Made by a program: the position numbers and the translations under genes
In this document: positions 11,265-11,748 of the stretch, piece after piece
How positions within the stretch are numbered: the first letter of the stretch is position 1
Layout: the number at the start of each line of letters is the position of its first letter
Assembly (NCBI GenBank): GCA_002382025.1
Contig: DFZB01000066.1
Coordinates: 1 to 11,748, forward strand
DNA: 11,748 nucleotides
Direction: 5' to 3'
DNA from: Patescibacteria group bacterium UBA4067
GTDB lineage: Bacteria > Patescibacteriota > Minisyncoccia > Minisyncoccales > Minisyncoccaceae
Notes under the pieces: generated by a model
Told to the model about the DNA's origin: nothing
Seen by the model: the letters and a program-made list of their open reading frames with translations, nothing else
The model's database searches: none

Positions 11265-11735
11265 TTGGGCAGTAGAAAGAAAAGAAAGAATGGTAATGAC
11301 AATGAGAATAACGGACAGGTTTTTAAGATTGGTACTTGCATGATTTGTGAAAGAGAAAATGTTCCTTTAACTGAACATCATATTTATAAAAAAGCAGTCT
11401 ATGGAGAAAGCGACAGAAAATTTATGTTATGTCGTGATTGTCATGATGTGCTAGAATTTATTAACCGAACATGGGAAAATATGGTGCTTCGACCTTTTAT
11501 TCGATGCTATAGGCAAATATTTAATGCTTTTCTTAAAGGAGAAATAAATGGTTTTCCAATAGATTTGTTTAAAAAAATAGATGAACGAGAACTAATTAAT
11601 GCTTTAATGCCAATAATATTGAAAGAATTTAAAAGAATAGAGAATAAGGGAGTTAATCCATGGTTATCAGAAAGAATAGCTACTAAAGGAATTTCAGTTA
11701 AAGCAAGGAAAAAGAATGAAAATTATGGGCGATAG
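11265..11735 (+). CDS. HNH-like zinc-binding endonuclease-type protein
   Basis: A 156-residue protein with a TTG start supported by a strong Shine-Dalgarno GAGGTGAT (11254-11261). A basic, Asn-rich head (1-20) is followed by Cys25-x2-Cys28, LTEHHIYKKAV with His38/His39, and MLCRDCHDVLE with Cys56-x2-Cys59-His60. Two Cys pairs around an HH...H core is the layout of zinc-stabilised HNH nucleases, where the first His pair and the last His form the beta-beta-alpha metal site. The Asn usually seen between them is not obvious, so activity is not assured. The C-terminal 90 residues are helical (MVLRPFIRCYRQIFNAFL, LINALMPIILKEF) with no family I recognise. No phage or mobile-element gene is next to it. 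The stop codon lies in a terminator hairpin. Confidence 0.75.
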   Translation: MGSRKKRKNGNDNENNGQVFKIGTCMICERENVPLTEHHIYKKAVYGESDRKFMLCRDCHDVLEFINRTWENMVLRPFIRCYRQIFNAFLKGEINGFPIDLFKKIDERELINALMPIILKEFKRIENKGVNPWLSERIATKGISVKARKKNENYGR

Positions 11736-11746
11736 CCCTTTTTTTT
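11727..11746 (+). terminator. Intrinsic terminator of the HNH gene
   Basis: Stem GGGC (11727-11730) / GCCC (11735-11738), loop GATA, then T8 (11739-11746). The TAG stop (11733-11735) is in the loop and first stem base. The stem is short, but the U tract is excellent. Confidence 0.72.
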
Positions 11747-11748
11747 CT

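Overview
This is an AT-rich window of mostly bacterial housekeeping genes, all 14 on the + strand and tightly packed, with no gap over 90 bases. TGA acts as a normal stop (rarA, obg and the 56-residue ORF end on it), so the code is not one that reads TGA as Gly. The low GC, the compactness, an Obg with no C-terminal extension, a prepilin with Ser rather than Gly before the cleavage site, and a pilin fused to a DUF2341 domain all suggest a candidate-phyla (Patescibacteria/CPR, Parcubacteria-like) genome. That placement is inference, not a measured result.

Layout. 2-346: 3' end of rarA. 395-565: a 56-residue unknown protein with its own promoter, Shine-Dalgarno and terminator. 603-1583: obg, probably leaderless. 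1657-2565: purC, closed by a strong terminator. 2605-5747: a probable operon of a U32 (tRNA-hydroxylation-type) protein, rmuC and rlmN, the last two overlapping. 5765-7084: a type IV prepilin fused to DUF2341 and a C-terminal beta-rich region, with a perfect -10 six bases before its ATG and a sharp rise in GC in its 3' half. 7100-7783: pyrH. 7822-8313: a NYN-domain ribonuclease. 8312-8399: a tiny minus-strand transcription unit with a perfect TTGACA-17-TATAAT promoter, a ~50-nt structured RNA and a U7 tail. 8401-11186: an operon of a RecB/Cas4-like PD-(D/E)XK nuclease, xseA, xseB and a polysaccharide pyruvyl transferase-like protein. 11265-11735: an HNH-like zinc protein with a TTG start and a terminator at the window edge.

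Working together. Much of the content concerns genome maintenance (rarA, rmuC, the PD-(D/E)XK nuclease, exonuclease VII, HNH) and translation/RNA modification (obg, rlmN, U32, NYN). purC and pyrH supply nucleotides. The pilin and the pyruvyl transferase are surface-directed.

Expression signals are unusual and readable. Two -35 boxes contain the stop codon of the preceding gene. Two stop codons lie inside terminator hairpins. Shine-Dalgarno sites are plain only at the GTG-start, TTG-start and purC genes, while several ATG genes have -10 boxes so close that their mRNAs should have little or no leader. The most novel-looking items are the minus-strand small RNA and the mosaic pilin gene.
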